Assembly (NCBI GenBank): GCA_016795145.1
Contig: JAEUII010000324.1
Coordinates: 26,317-90,316 of the forward strand
Direction: 5' to 3'
Length of the DNA: 64,000 bases
Source of the DNA: Planctomycetaceae bacterium
GTDB taxonomy: Bacteria; Planctomycetota; Planctomycetia; Planctomycetales; Planctomycetaceae
Below the pieces are notes generated by a model that saw only the letters and a program-made list of their open reading frames with translations, had not been told where the DNA came from and made no database searches. Both the position numbers and the translations under genes were made by a program. This document shows positions 9,372 through 18,579 of this stretch, piece by piece (position 1 is the stretch's first letter; every line of letters starts with the position of its first letter).

Positions 9372-9894
9372 CACAACGCGCAGTCGCGCGAGGCGACATG
9401 TCAGCGGGTTTCGATGAGGATGGCGTGATTGCACGTTGGTTCTCGATAAGTTTGAGAGAACAATCGGAGCGGAACTATACGCCCGATCGGAAGTTTGGAT
9501 CAAGACCGTCTCGATCGACGCATCTCCCTGTCAGGCTTCGACTTGCAGCGGCAGAATTTGCCGGTTCCGGCGGCGACTCCGCTTTTGAATGCTGTGGCTC
9601 GCGGTACTCATCGCAGCTTCGTCTCGTGGTTTGTCACATCAACAATTTGGGTTTAGGCGTCATTCCCGCGCAGGCGGGAACCCAGAACGTTGAAAGCTAG
9701 GTTCCCGCCGTTCCCGCCTGCGCGGGAATGACGAACCTCTCTTCGTTGACATATTTGTTGTTCTGACGGAGCACTAAGCGGGAGGATGTCCGATTGTTGT
9801 TCTCGAAATCTCCTGAAATGCCTACATTCGGCGAAACACCGGTCGTGAATCTAATTTCACTGACGTAGTCCTGAACTGTCTTCCTGAGGTTCCA
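9372..9894. other. Noncoding interval with an inverted repeat
   Basis: This 523-base stretch separates two divergent genes and should contain both promoters. Short open frames here cross the repeat at 9658-9733 and look noncoding. Apart from that repeat and a small hairpin (GTTCTC at 9439-9444 with GAGAAC at 9456-9461) nothing recognisable is present. The part 9372-9503 could be coding if the foldase starts further upstream. Confidence 0.6.
9658..9733. repeat. 24-bp perfect inverted repeat with 28-bp spacer
   Basis: The arm at 9658-9681 (starting CGTCATTCCCGCGCAGG) is repeated perfectly in inverse at 9710-9733. Each arm is itself partly palindromic (ATTCCC, eight bases, GGGAAC). A partial extra copy of the inner edge (GTTCCCGCC) lies at 9701-9709. 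It resembles the ATTCCC(N8)GGGAAT family of small mobile repeats (dRS3 in Neisseria) and could fold as one long hairpin or represent two inverted copies of a small element. Confidence 0.8.
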
Positions 9895-11226
9895 TTGTTT
9901 CGTCACGGCAAGCATGGCATGTCAGTTCCAGTCTCAGTTGAACATCCCGTTGATCGACGATCAACTCGCGAAGTGTTCCTCTGGTGCACTGTTGTGGCGG
10001 CGGCTTCGGCAGCGAGAGTTGCTGTCGCGTTCCGTAACCCTGGAGAGTTGGGTCTGGACGCTGATGGTTATTTGGCCCATGCTGCAGAGTTGCTAAAGAC
10101 AGGGAGCTACAGCGGTCCGTATTCGGATCTCCCCACAGCGTTCCGTCCCCCCGGATATCCAGTTCTGTTGGCTGCATTTCAATTTGTCGGCTGCACTGAA
10201 TGGGCATCGGTATTGCTCATCAGTCTTCTGGCCACGCTGGCAATTGCATACTGCCTGTGGAAGACTCCCGGTTGCGACTTGAGGCGATTCGGTCTCATCG
10301 CTACGGGGATTGCGATGTTCGATCCGCTGCTGTTTCGATACTCGCTGTTGCCAATGACCGAAGTTCCCTGCGCTGCGGCTCTGATGCTGGCCGTGTTTGT
10401 TTACTGTCGGTGTTGCGCTGCACCAGATGGCAGGAGCAGCACGTTACGCTGCATTGTTGCCGGCTTGTTCTTTTCTGCAGCAACATTGATCAGGCCTACG
10501 GTTGCGGTTTGTGTCTTTCTGATCCTGCTGGCTGAGCTATTCGCTGTCCTTGTGAAGCGAACGAACGACCGTCGAACGGATCTGCGACGAGTTCTGACGG
10601 TCGGCGTGATGTTTGTCGTGGGGCTGTGTCCGTGGATCGTTCGGAACTACCTGCAGTTTCAGAGAATTATCCCGGCGACAACTCACGGTGGTTACACACT
10701 GGCTCTTGGTAACAACCCGGACTTCTACCGTGATGTCATTAACGGAAAAGACGAATTCCCCTGGGAAGGTGCGAGTCTGGAACGATGGCAGCGACGAACG
10801 CTTGAAGAAGCAAAACAGTCCGGCACTGATATTCTGAAGGAGACGGAACTGGATGCCTGGTATTCCGCCTACGCAAAGGCGGCGATGAAGGAAAATCCAT
10901 CGGCTGCCTTCAAGGCGACTCGACTAAGGCTGCGACGCTTCTGGGCTCTTTCGACAGCAGAATCGAAGAACTCATTTCTGACAACATGTTTGTCGGCATG
11001 GTATGGAACTCTGTGGCTTGGCCTGATCATGTGGGTCGTCTTTTCGTTCCGAATCAAACTCTTTGTTCCCGAAGCGACGTGTGCGCTTTGTGTGCTGGCC
11101 TTTGTTCTGATGCACACGGTTTACTGGACCGACACACGCATGCGGACGCCCGTGATGCCGCTTCTGATACTGCTGTCGGTGATGGGATGGAGCAGAGCTG
11201 GCTCGATGATCCGTTCGAGGCGTTGA
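9895..11226 (+). CDS. GT-C type membrane glycosyltransferase (ArnT/PMT-like)
   Basis: This is an integral membrane protein of up to 443 residues with about ten hydrophobic segments. The first extracytoplasmic loop carries the acidic motif GELGLDADGYLAHAAEL followed by FRPPGYPVLLAAF, the usual layout of GT-C enzymes of the GT39/GT83 (ArnT, PMT) type. These transfer sugars from polyprenyl-phosphate donors at the outer face of the membrane. LLPMTEVPCAAALMLAVFVY matches the conserved segment following loop 1. The start is uncertain: TTG 9895 has GAGG five bases upstream, while ATG 9919 is in frame without one. The donor and acceptor cannot be named. Confidence 0.75.
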   Translation: MFRHGKHGMSVPVSVEHPVDRRSTREVFLWCTVVAAASAARVAVAFRNPGELGLDADGYLAHAAELLKTGSYSGPYSDLPTAFRPPGYPVLLAAFQFVGCTEWASVLLISLLATLAIAYCLWKTPGCDLRRFGLIATGIAMFDPLLFRYSLLPMTEVPCAAALMLAVFVYCRCCAAPDGRSSTLRCIVAGLFFSAATLIRPTVAVCVFLILLAELFAVLVKRTNDRRTDLRRVLTVGVMFVVGLCPWIVRNYLQFQRIIPATTHGGYTLALGNNPDFYRDVINGKDEFPWEGASLERWQRRTLEEAKQSGTDILKETELDAWYSAYAKAAMKENPSAAFKATRLRLRRFWALSTAESKNSFLTTCLSAWYGTLWLGLIMWVVFSFRIKLFVPEATCALCVLAFVLMHTVYWTDTRMRTPVMPLLILLSVMGWSRAGSMIRSRR

Positions 11227-11242
11227 TGATTCTGCCAATGAA

Positions 11243-11272
11243 AATGGCCGCTTCCCGAAGGAAGCGGCCATT
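11243..11272. terminator. Strong hairpin between convergent genes
   Basis: AATGGCCGCTTCC at 11243-11255 and GGAAGCGGCCATT at 11260-11272 form a perfect 13-bp stem with a CGAA loop. It lies between the stops of the GT-C gene (+) and the DUF1559 gene (-). On the minus strand the stem is followed by TTTT, so it probably terminates the DUF1559 transcript and may work both ways. Confidence 0.75.
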
Positions 11273-11341
11273 ATGAACGGTGCTGAGACTCAGTGCTCAG
11301 GGATCTTTATCAAGATTCACTACCTCCGTCCGGAAAACGAC

Positions 11342-13852
11342 TTAGAAATCGCCGACTGTTTCTCCACCGTGCATGGTTGCGAGCGCTTCCAGGACCTCAT
11401 CGTCAATGTTTTCTGAGATGAACCTGACGGATCCGTCAGCGAATGCAGCCTGAACACCACCGGTGTGAGGTGAGCCGATGCCATCCGGACCATTGATGTA
11501 AGGCTTCTTGCTGAAGCCTCGAATCGTCGCTTCTCCACCTGCCATGTAGGTTGAGTTTGGCTTCGCAGCATCGATGATCATCAGTGTGTTCGAGGTTCCA
11601 TCGGTGATGTCACGAATACTTGTTTCGCGGTCGTAACCAAAGATCCCTGCCTTCTCGTCATCCTTGTCCAGCATAGCAGCGTCAGGTCCGATCCCAGCCA
11701 CGCCAACGTAGTCGCTGGATGATGGGTTCTCTCTGTTGTTCGGCTGACTTGGGTTTTGGAAGGACGGGATCGCTGTCTGCACGGCCTGAGCATTCGCGTC
11801 AGCTGCCCAGCCCGCTTTCTGGTCGATAGCTTCGTAAAGTGCGGCCTGCTCAATGAAAGGCAGGATTGAAACATACCAGCTCAGTCGTTCTTCCGGTTTC
11901 AGATCGTCATTCTCAATCGTACCCCGAGGAAAATGGCTGTAGACATCGTGATAGTTGTGAAGTGCGAGCGCCTGCTGCTTGAGGTTGTTCTTTGACTGAG
12001 TGCGTCGAGCAGCTTCGCGGGCCTGTTGTACCGCTGGCAGCAACAGAGCGACCATGATCGGCAAAGCAGCGGTGGTTGAAACGTTTCCCGCCGGATTCGT
12101 TGGAACAGACTGTCGGGACAAAGAAGCGATCCCGTTCTCAGTATTGAATCCAACTTTCACGTTGGGAAACATCGGATCAGTGATGGATTCCAGAGCTGGC
12201 AGGTCTTCGACTCCAAATGGAAGTTCCATTTCGCCGCGGCCCATCGCCGGCAACTGTTGCTGCAGCAGAGTCAATGCCATGGGTGCATAGGTCATCAACT
12301 GCTGATAACCCGGTGCAGGGTCTGCCACCGTCAGAGAAGTGAATTCCTTCGGAAGTTCAGCGAGTGCTGCAGACACTTTCTCGTCAGGCTTCCATGAAGC
12401 ACCTTTGCCGGATTCACGCTGCACAAACGACTGAATTGCCCCCGGTGTGATGCTGGCAACAATCCATTTGTCCGTCACCAGGATCGTCGGAACGATTGGA
12501 ACATCGCGAATCTGAATCGAAAACGTATCACGTCCATCTTTGGTCGTGTGACGCACTGTGAATTCGTCTGCTCTGTCCTGCTGTTCTGCAAGGTTCGTGA
12601 TTTGCTCAATGGCCTTCAGGACAAGGCTCTTGTCTTTCACGCTGCCTGCAATCGCCGGGGAGAATCCAATCGGAATCGGCAACGCTGCCGGATCGGCCCA
12701 GGCACACCACACGTCACCGAAGCCGCTCAGAAAATCGTCCCGAATATCGCCGCCAAGGGTTTGTCCAATCGCTCCAAGAGCCATATCCAGGTTGGCTTCA
12801 TTATTTGGTTCAATCTTCTGAATCATGCTGCGGGCGACATCAATGACCGTATCCCACGCCTTCACTGTGTCGAATGTGAATGCCATGAACCCGGTTGTGT
12901 TCTTTGGAAGTGGCGGCAGCTCGCTCAGTGCCATGGAACGCTGTTGCATCAATGCCGCGAGACCTTCGAGTGGTCCGGAAGCGTCCACATGCATTTCGCT
13001 CCAGGTCACTTCACCCTTGTAGCCGCCCTGAATCGTCAGCTGACGAATGTTGTGCACGCCAAATTGTTTCGCCAGATCAAACACTGTCATCTCTTCGCCC
13101 GAAGGAGTAGGCGGCAGAGGTTGAGAACCAAATTGATCCATCAATACCCCCGAGTTGATCCACATAAATGAATCAACAGTCCACTTTGAAGAATTGCGAA
13201 GCGACTTCCAGAGTTCTGAAGTTGTCACGTTGGGCGTTTTGCCAGTGGCTGTTGCCAACACTTGTTCGCTGGCCTTCATTCCAGTGGCAATAACAAGGTG
13301 TCCGGATTCATCCCACCAGCTGACTTCCACGCCCGGAATTTCAGTGGTGACCGTGGAAATCTCACGGCCACTGAGGCTGGTCTTTGCTACCGGATGTCCT
13401 TCTCGCTCAGCGGCCTTAACAACCTCTGACTGCAGAACTTCCATAAACTGTGCGGCATTGTGGAGCACCAGGACGCCATACGGCGACATCTCCTGGCCAT
13501 TGCCTGAAACAGCTACGCCGAGCGAAATGCCGTTTGACCGCACATGCTCAATGGCGGATCTGGCGATCTTACCCGCTTCGTCACCAGCCATAGAGACGAA
13601 GAACTGGCCGAGGTCGAGGATGCGAGGAACCAAACCGGATTCTTCCAGTGACTTCCAGGCGGCCGTCTCTTTCAATCCTTCAAGATGTGCGTCTGATCCA
13701 TCAAAGCGAGCCAGAACGACACTGCTGGCTGGCAAGAGTGTCTCCGGAGCAACGCTGGACTTTGTTTTGGCAGCGGATTCATCCGCCCCGCTTAGCCAGT
13801 TGAGTGAGAACGCCGCTGCAAGAAGGCAGAGGCACGGCATGACATACTTCAT
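11342..13852 (-). CDS. DUF1559 domain protein with a large N-terminal domain
   Basis: This exported 836-residue protein begins with a Sec signal peptide (MKYVMPCLCLLAAAFSLNWLSG). Residues about 35-590 form a domain I cannot name; it has LLPASSVVLARFDG near the start, resembling surface proteins that measure themselves against a threshold (DUF3352-like). A pseudopilin-like hydrophobic stretch sits internally (LPIMVALLLPAVQQAREAARR), followed by SKNNLKQQALALHNYHD, typical of DUF1559. The C-terminus has the family H-x9-DG motif (HTGGVQAAFADG). Ordinary DUF1559 proteins start with the pilin methylation site; here that segment is internal and follows a normal signal peptide. The role is unknown, though DUF1559 proteins are thought to be surface or pilus-like components. 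Confidence 0.85.
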   Translation of the reverse strand: MKYVMPCLCLLAAAFSLNWLSGADESAAKTKSSVAPETLLPASSVVLARFDGSDAHLEGLKETAAWKSLEESGLVPRILDLGQFFVSMAGDEAGKIARSAIEHVRSNGISLGVAVSGNGQEMSPYGVLVLHNAAQFMEVLQSEVVKAAEREGHPVAKTSLSGREISTVTTEIPGVEVSWWDESGHLVIATGMKASEQVLATATGKTPNVTTSELWKSLRNSSKWTVDSFMWINSGVLMDQFGSQPLPPTPSGEEMTVFDLAKQFGVHNIRQLTIQGGYKGEVTWSEMHVDASGPLEGLAALMQQRSMALSELPPLPKNTTGFMAFTFDTVKAWDTVIDVARSMIQKIEPNNEANLDMALGAIGQTLGGDIRDDFLSGFGDVWCAWADPAALPIPIGFSPAIAGSVKDKSLVLKAIEQITNLAEQQDRADEFTVRHTTKDGRDTFSIQIRDVPIVPTILVTDKWIVASITPGAIQSFVQRESGKGASWKPDEKVSAALAELPKEFTSLTVADPAPGYQQLMTYAPMALTLLQQQLPAMGRGEMELPFGVEDLPALESITDPMFPNVKVGFNTENGIASLSRQSVPTNPAGNVSTTAALPIMVALLLPAVQQAREAARRTQSKNNLKQQALALHNYHDVYSHFPRGTIENDDLKPEERLSWYVSILPFIEQAALYEAIDQKAGWAADANAQAVQTAIPSFQNPSQPNNRENPSSSDYVGVAGIGPDAAMLDKDDEKAGIFGYDRETSIRDITDGTSNTLMIIDAAKPNSTYMAGGEATIRGFSKKPYINGPDGIGSPHTGGVQAAFADGSVRFISENIDDEVLEALATMHGGETVGDF

Positions 13853-14339
13853 TTGATACTCCTTTTCCGAGATCCCACGCGGCGAGGCTTTCAGCGGATG
13901 GACACCACCAGACTGATCAGACTCCCTCTGCCGGGGGTGGCAATAACGGACCCTACATCAGCACTACAGGATTGAGAAGCGTCCGCCCGACAAATGTCGG
14001 CTTGAGCGTATGGCATTCGGCGTCCACGATAGAAACCCCGAATGAACGGAACGGCTCAAGTGGTGTGTTGTCGCAAACCAGATGCAACATCAGCGAATCG
14101 CAGTGATAACCGACGACAGAAAATATGTCTGACAAAAATTCAACGCATCGAATACCGTCGCAAATTGAGCTTTTCCCTGTGAGTTGCCACCGCCCTCCGT
14201 GTGATTCCTGGTGATCCTGGGGCGATGAGTTTTCGATCGTCGTGTCTCGGCGTAAAATGCTGTCGGAGTGCGATTCTGGCATTCCACAACACGCTGATTC
14301 CTCCGCACCCTGCGATTTTGTGAACCTGGATATTTCGTC
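13853..14339. other. Noncoding interval upstream of dnaE
   Basis: This interval of 487 bases separates divergent DUF1559 and dnaE genes and should hold their promoters. A minus-strand open frame (13953-14651) runs into the dnaE coding region and has no protein-like features. I see no convincing hairpin, operator or RNA motif. Confidence 0.5.
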
Positions 14340-17300
14340 ATGGCTGACCCTGCTCCTGTTGCTGCGCATGATCCTGCTACCTGCACGCGGCCGTTTTGTC
14401 ACCTGCACTGCCATACTCATTACAGTCTTCTGGACGGCGTGAATCGCATTCCGGATCTGGTGCAGCACGTGAAGGCGAATGGAATGAACTCCATTGCTAT
14501 CACAGACCACGGCAATCTCTACGGCGCGATTGAGTTCTACAATGCGTGCAAGTACGGCGGGGTCAAGCCGATCCTTGGCTACGAGGCCTACGTGGCTCCC
14601 GGTCTTCGAACGGACCGCAGTGCCAGCCGACAGAAGGAAGCGGCGTCTCACCTGACACTTCTGGCCATGAACCGCAAGGGGTTTGACAATCTCATTCGCA
14701 TGTCGTCTTCCGCGTATCTGGATGGCTTTTACTACAAGCCGCGAATCGACCGAGGACTGCTGGAAGAGTGCAATGAGGGAATCATCTGTCTCTCCGGATG
14801 TGCGTCGTCCGATCTGTCACGCCTTCTTCTGGCGGACAATCAGGACGAGGCAAAGAAGCTGGTCGAGTGGTTCGTGCGAGTCTTCGGTGATCGCTTCTAC
14901 ATGGAGATTCAAAACTCCGGGTTCGAAATTCAGCGACAGTGCCTTGAGCTGACCGTTGATCTGGCGAATCGAATGGGACTGCCGCTGGTCGCGACGAACG
15001 ATGCTCACTACCTGACTCAGGCCGATGCCAAGGTGCAGGATGTGATGCTCTGCGTGAATACTCGTACGACCATCGACGACGAAAAACGCATGAAGATGGA
15101 GCACGACGGGCTCCATGTGTGTACGCCGGATGAGATGTACACGCGCTTCCCTGGACTCGATCACGCTGTGGCTCGGTCGCAGGAAATCGCGGACCGTGTT
15201 GACATCCAGCTTGGTGATCGAAAACTCTACCCGGTCTTTCGTCCGCCGGATCAGAAGACCGACATCCAGTACCTGAAGGATCTTTGCCAGGAACGCATGC
15301 ACGAGCGTTATGGCGATGAACTGACTCCTCAGCACTGGAAGCGACTTGAGTATGAACTGAGCGTCATTGAATCGAAAGGGTACGCGAGCTACTTCCTGAT
15401 CGTCTGGGACTTCGTCGAGTTTGCTCGCCGCAATGGAATTCCGTGTGGTGCGAGAGGTTCTGCGTGCGGAGCCATCGTGGCGTATCTGCTTCGACTGGGC
15501 GATGTCTGCCCGCTGAAGTACGACCTGCTGTTCGAACGATTCCTTGACCCAAGCCGAAACGAGCCGCCCGATATCGACATCGACTTCTGCCGTGATCGTC
15601 GGCAGATGGTGATTGACTATACAAAACAGAAGTACGGCGAACGCAACGTCGCACAGATTGGAACGTATGGAACTCTGAAGGCCAAGAACGCCATCCGCGA
15701 CGTTGGCCGAGCACTCAATGTGCCTCTCGCGCGAGTCAACGAGCTGGCGAAGATGGTTCCGGATACGCTCAACATCAAGCTGAAAGATGCGATCGATGAG
15801 AGTGCGGATCTGAAGGCGGCGTATGACACGGATCCGACGGCGAAGAAGCTGCTGGACTTCGCGATTGCCGTTGAAGGTCTGGCGCGTTCGGCGGGAACTC
15901 ACGCGGCAGGCGTCGTGATCGCGGATGTTCCGCTGGATACCGTTCTGCCTCTGCAGACGATCACCGGCAAGGAAGACATCATTACTCAGTGGGACGGACC
16001 GACTGTCGAAAAGGTCGGCCTGCTGAAAATGGACTTCCTCGGTCTTCGAAACCTGACGATTCTTGACAAGTCAGTTCAGAACGTAAAACGCAGCCATCCG
16101 GACTTCGACCTGGAGCATGTGAAGAACAACCTCACCGATGCTCGCACCTTCGCGCTGCTGCAGCGAGGTGAAACGAAGGGTGTGTTCCAGCTGGAATCCG
16201 GCGGGATGCGAGACCTTCTGACCAAGATGAAGCCGGACTGCTTCGCGGACATCATCGCGACGTCGGCGCTGTATCGACCAGGTCCGCTGGAAGGCGGGAT
16301 GGTCATGGAATACGTCGACGTGAAGCACGGACGTAAGCCGCCTCGCAAAGTGCATCCTCTGGTGGACCAGGTTCTGGAAGAGACCTACGGCGTGATGGTC
16401 TACCAGGAACAGGTGATGCGCATTTTGAATCGCGTGGGCAACATCGAACTGTCCAAAGCGTATAAGTGCATTAAGGCGATCAGCAAGAAGCAGGAGAAAG
16501 TGATTCAGGGCTTCCATGCGGACTACATCGCGGGAGCGGTTTCGAACGGAATTGCGGAGCAGGTCGCACAGGAACTCTGGAACCTGATCGTTGCGTTTGC
16601 CGGGTACGGCTTCAACAAATCACACTCGACGGCATACGGACTGATTGCCTACGAAACGGCCTATCTGAAGGCTCATTATCCGGTCGAATTCATGGCGGCT
16701 CTGCTGAGCTGCGAAATGGAAAGCACCGAGCGAATCAGCGAACACATCGATGATGCTCGCCGAATGAAGATTGAGATTCTGGCGCCGAACATCAATCAGT
16801 CGGAAGTGGATTTCGGCATCCTCGACGGCAAAATCACATTCGGCCTGGCAGCGTTGAAGGGCGTCGGCGAAAACGCGGTGAGGGCCATCGTCGAAGAACG
16901 CATAGCGAATGGTCCGTATCGCGACATCTTCAATCTGACGGAACGAGTCGATCCGAAGATTCTGACCAAGTCCATGCTGGAAACACTGATCAAGGCCGGT
17001 GTGCTCGATGGTCTGCCGGGAACACGAGCCCAGCAGACGGCTGTCGTCGAACGGGCGGTTCAATCTGCCTTGTCGAAGCAGAAGGATAAGGCGCGAGGCC
17101 AGAAGAGCCTGTTCGGTGGAGATGATGAGGAAGAGACGGACGATACGGGTGCACCAGTTTCGACTGGCTTGCCCGATGTTCCAGACTGGACTCATTCGCA
17201 GAAGCTGGCGTTCGAAAAAGAAACAATCGGTTTCTATCTGACATCTCATCCGCTGACTCAGCATTCACGCCGAGTCGAACGGTATGCTCAAAATCGCAAT

Positions 17301-17969
17301 GCCGAGCTGGCGGAAATGGAAGACGGGACTCAGGTTGTCGTTGGCGGCATGATTTCGTCGATCAAGCTGGCCACGGCCAAGAAGTCCAGCCGCAACGGAC
17401 ATACTCGGTATGCCAACTTCGACCTGGAAGATCCATCGGGGATCATTCGATGCATTGCCTGGCCTGAAGACTATGCTCGCTATGAAGAGCAGATCAAAGC
17501 CGAGAACGTGATCATCGTAGCGGGCAAAGTGGATCGCCGCAGCCGCGAACCGAACCTTGTTGTGAACCGAATCTACACACTGGATCAGGCCGACAAGGAG
17601 TTTACTTCTCAGGTCGCCATCAAGTTTGAAACGGGCATGCACTCGCCGGAAGATGTGGATCGAGTTCGCGTACTGCTCAGCAAGTATCCGGGTTCGACGG
17701 ACGTCATTCTGGTTGTCGACTCGTGGGCAGACGCTGTCAAAAAGAACGGCAACGGCCACCACGGAAATGGAACTGGAAGCAGCAGCGCGGCGGAAGGCGA
17801 AGACAAAGGGGCTCAACGGCTTCGCTACATTCTGACGACCGGCAGTGACTGCAAAGTCAACATCGGTCCGGAATTCCTGCAGGCGCTGGGTGAGACGGTT
17901 GGTGAGGCGAACTTTGACCTCAAGACCGCGAAGACTCGACGACCGTCAGGGCAGAGCATTGGACGATAG
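14340..17969 (+). CDS. dnaE: DNA polymerase III subunit alpha
   Basis: This is the replicative polymerase catalytic subunit, 1209 residues, slightly longer than usual for DnaE. The PHP domain opens with HLHCHTHYSLLDG (His 21, 23, 25, 27). The polymerase catalytic acidic motif PDIDIDF is at about 410-416, with CGARGSACGAIVAYLL just before it. QWDGPTVEKVGLLKMDFLGL, TKGVFQLESGGMRDLL, RPGPLEGGMV and GYGFNKSHSTAYGLIAYETAYLKA-type segments follow in the expected order. A helix-hairpin-helix (LAALKGVGENAVRAI) is near 837, and an OB-fold (VVVGGMISSIK, SGIIRCIAWPEDY) lies near 1000. A short Gly/His/Asn-rich linker sits near 1140. There is no intein or frameshift. It is probably the main dnaE of the genome. 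Confidence 0.97.
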   Translation: MADPAPVAAHDPATCTRPFCHLHCHTHYSLLDGVNRIPDLVQHVKANGMNSIAITDHGNLYGAIEFYNACKYGGVKPILGYEAYVAPGLRTDRSASRQKEAASHLTLLAMNRKGFDNLIRMSSSAYLDGFYYKPRIDRGLLEECNEGIICLSGCASSDLSRLLLADNQDEAKKLVEWFVRVFGDRFYMEIQNSGFEIQRQCLELTVDLANRMGLPLVATNDAHYLTQADAKVQDVMLCVNTRTTIDDEKRMKMEHDGLHVCTPDEMYTRFPGLDHAVARSQEIADRVDIQLGDRKLYPVFRPPDQKTDIQYLKDLCQERMHERYGDELTPQHWKRLEYELSVIESKGYASYFLIVWDFVEFARRNGIPCGARGSACGAIVAYLLRLGDVCPLKYDLLFERFLDPSRNEPPDIDIDFCRDRRQMVIDYTKQKYGERNVAQIGTYGTLKAKNAIRDVGRALNVPLARVNELAKMVPDTLNIKLKDAIDESADLKAAYDTDPTAKKLLDFAIAVEGLARSAGTHAAGVVIADVPLDTVLPLQTITGKEDIITQWDGPTVEKVGLLKMDFLGLRNLTILDKSVQNVKRSHPDFDLEHVKNNLTDARTFALLQRGETKGVFQLESGGMRDLLTKMKPDCFADIIATSALYRPGPLEGGMVMEYVDVKHGRKPPRKVHPLVDQVLEETYGVMVYQEQVMRILNRVGNIELSKAYKCIKAISKKQEKVIQGFHADYIAGAVSNGIAEQVAQELWNLIVAFAGYGFNKSHSTAYGLIAYETAYLKAHYPVEFMAALLSCEMESTERISEHIDDARRMKIEILAPNINQSEVDFGILDGKITFGLAALKGVGENAVRAIVEERIANGPYRDIFNLTERVDPKILTKSMLETLIKAGVLDGLPGTRAQQTAVVERAVQSALSKQKDKARGQKSLFGGDDEEETDDTGAPVSTGLPDVPDWTHSQKLAFEKETIGFYLTSHPLTQHSRRVERYAQNRNAELAEMEDGTQVVVGGMISSIKLATAKKSSRNGHTRYANFDLEDPSGIIRCIAWPEDYARYEEQIKAENVIIVAGKVDRRSREPNLVVNRIYTLDQADKEFTSQVAIKFETGMHSPEDVDRVRVLLSKYPGSTDVILVVDSWADAVKKNGNGHHGNGTGSSSAAEGEDKGAQRLRYILTTGSDCKVNIGPEFLQALGETVGEANFDLKTAKTRRPSGQSIGR

Positions 17970-18000
17970 GCTGTTTGCGATCGCCCGCGGAGTCACGGAG

Positions 18001-18507
18001 TTAGAACAGATCAACCGTCTTCAAAGTCACCCAGGGCTGGCCACCGGTCTGTTGGATCAGTGCCAGCTGGCGGAACTTGATCGTCAGTCCATTTGCGAGT
18101 GGTCGTAGATTCTGCGGTGAGTTTCCTGCTGCTTTCGGATTGCGTGGATGCGCGAGAGTGATGTGAGCCTTCATCGACTTCGACTGCAGCTCAGGGAACA
18201 GTCGACAGCGCAACGCCTGAAATTCTGCTAGTTCCGATGCGCAGTGCATCAGGATTCCATGATCGACTGACGGAGACGGACCGGCAAAGGTCAATTCCAG
18301 CGGTGATCGCTGATCGATCGGAAGGTCCAGGCGTGCGGTGAATGTCTCTGGGGAGATCTGAGGCAGTTCATCGTCGCGAACGAGAGTGACATGCGCGCGG
18401 ATGAGACTTGCCTGAACCGGATCCACAACAGCGCGAACCGACTCGACAAGCTGTGAGGCAGCTTCAGGCAGGAACAGGGTGATCTGATGACGGACCTTCT
18501 GCATCAT
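18001..18507 (-). CDS. thpR: RNA 2',3'-cyclic phosphodiesterase (2H superfamily, ThpR/LigT-like)
   Basis: This 168-residue protein has the two HxTx signatures of 2H phosphoesterases: HVTL at residues 39-42 and HITL at 115-118, inside IRAHVTLVRDDE and MKAHITLAHPR. Members hydrolyse 2',3'-cyclic phosphates on RNA ends and can form 2'-5' linkages in vitro. The length and motif spacing fit ThpR (about 180 residues), though YjcG-type relatives are possible. It converges on dnaE with 31 bases between the stops. No signal or membrane segment is seen. Confidence 0.75.
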   Translation of the reverse strand: MMQKVRHQITLFLPEAASQLVESVRAVVDPVQASLIRAHVTLVRDDELPQISPETFTARLDLPIDQRSPLELTFAGPSPSVDHGILMHCASELAEFQALRCRLFPELQSKSMKAHITLAHPRNPKAAGNSPQNLRPLANGLTIKFRQLALIQQTGGQPWVTLKTVDLF

Positions 18508-18521
18508 GGATTTCTGCCAAC

Positions 18522-18557
18522 AAAAAAAGCCGTGCAGGAATACTGCACGGCCTTTTT
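18522..18557 (-). terminator. Intrinsic terminator of the response regulator gene
   Basis: GCCGTGCAG at 18529-18537 pairs with CTGCACGGC at 18543-18551 around a five-base loop. Reading the minus strand, the stem is followed by a run of seven T (A-run at 18522-18528), directly downstream of the response regulator stop. On the plus strand a TTTTT follows, so it may be bidirectional. Confidence 0.9.
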
Positions 18558-18579
18558 GAATTTGTGATCGTGACCGAAA

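Noticed and set aside
13953..14651. Minus-strand frame overlapping the start of dnaE
   Set aside because: Half of it is antisense to the conserved PHP domain and the rest shows no family pattern.
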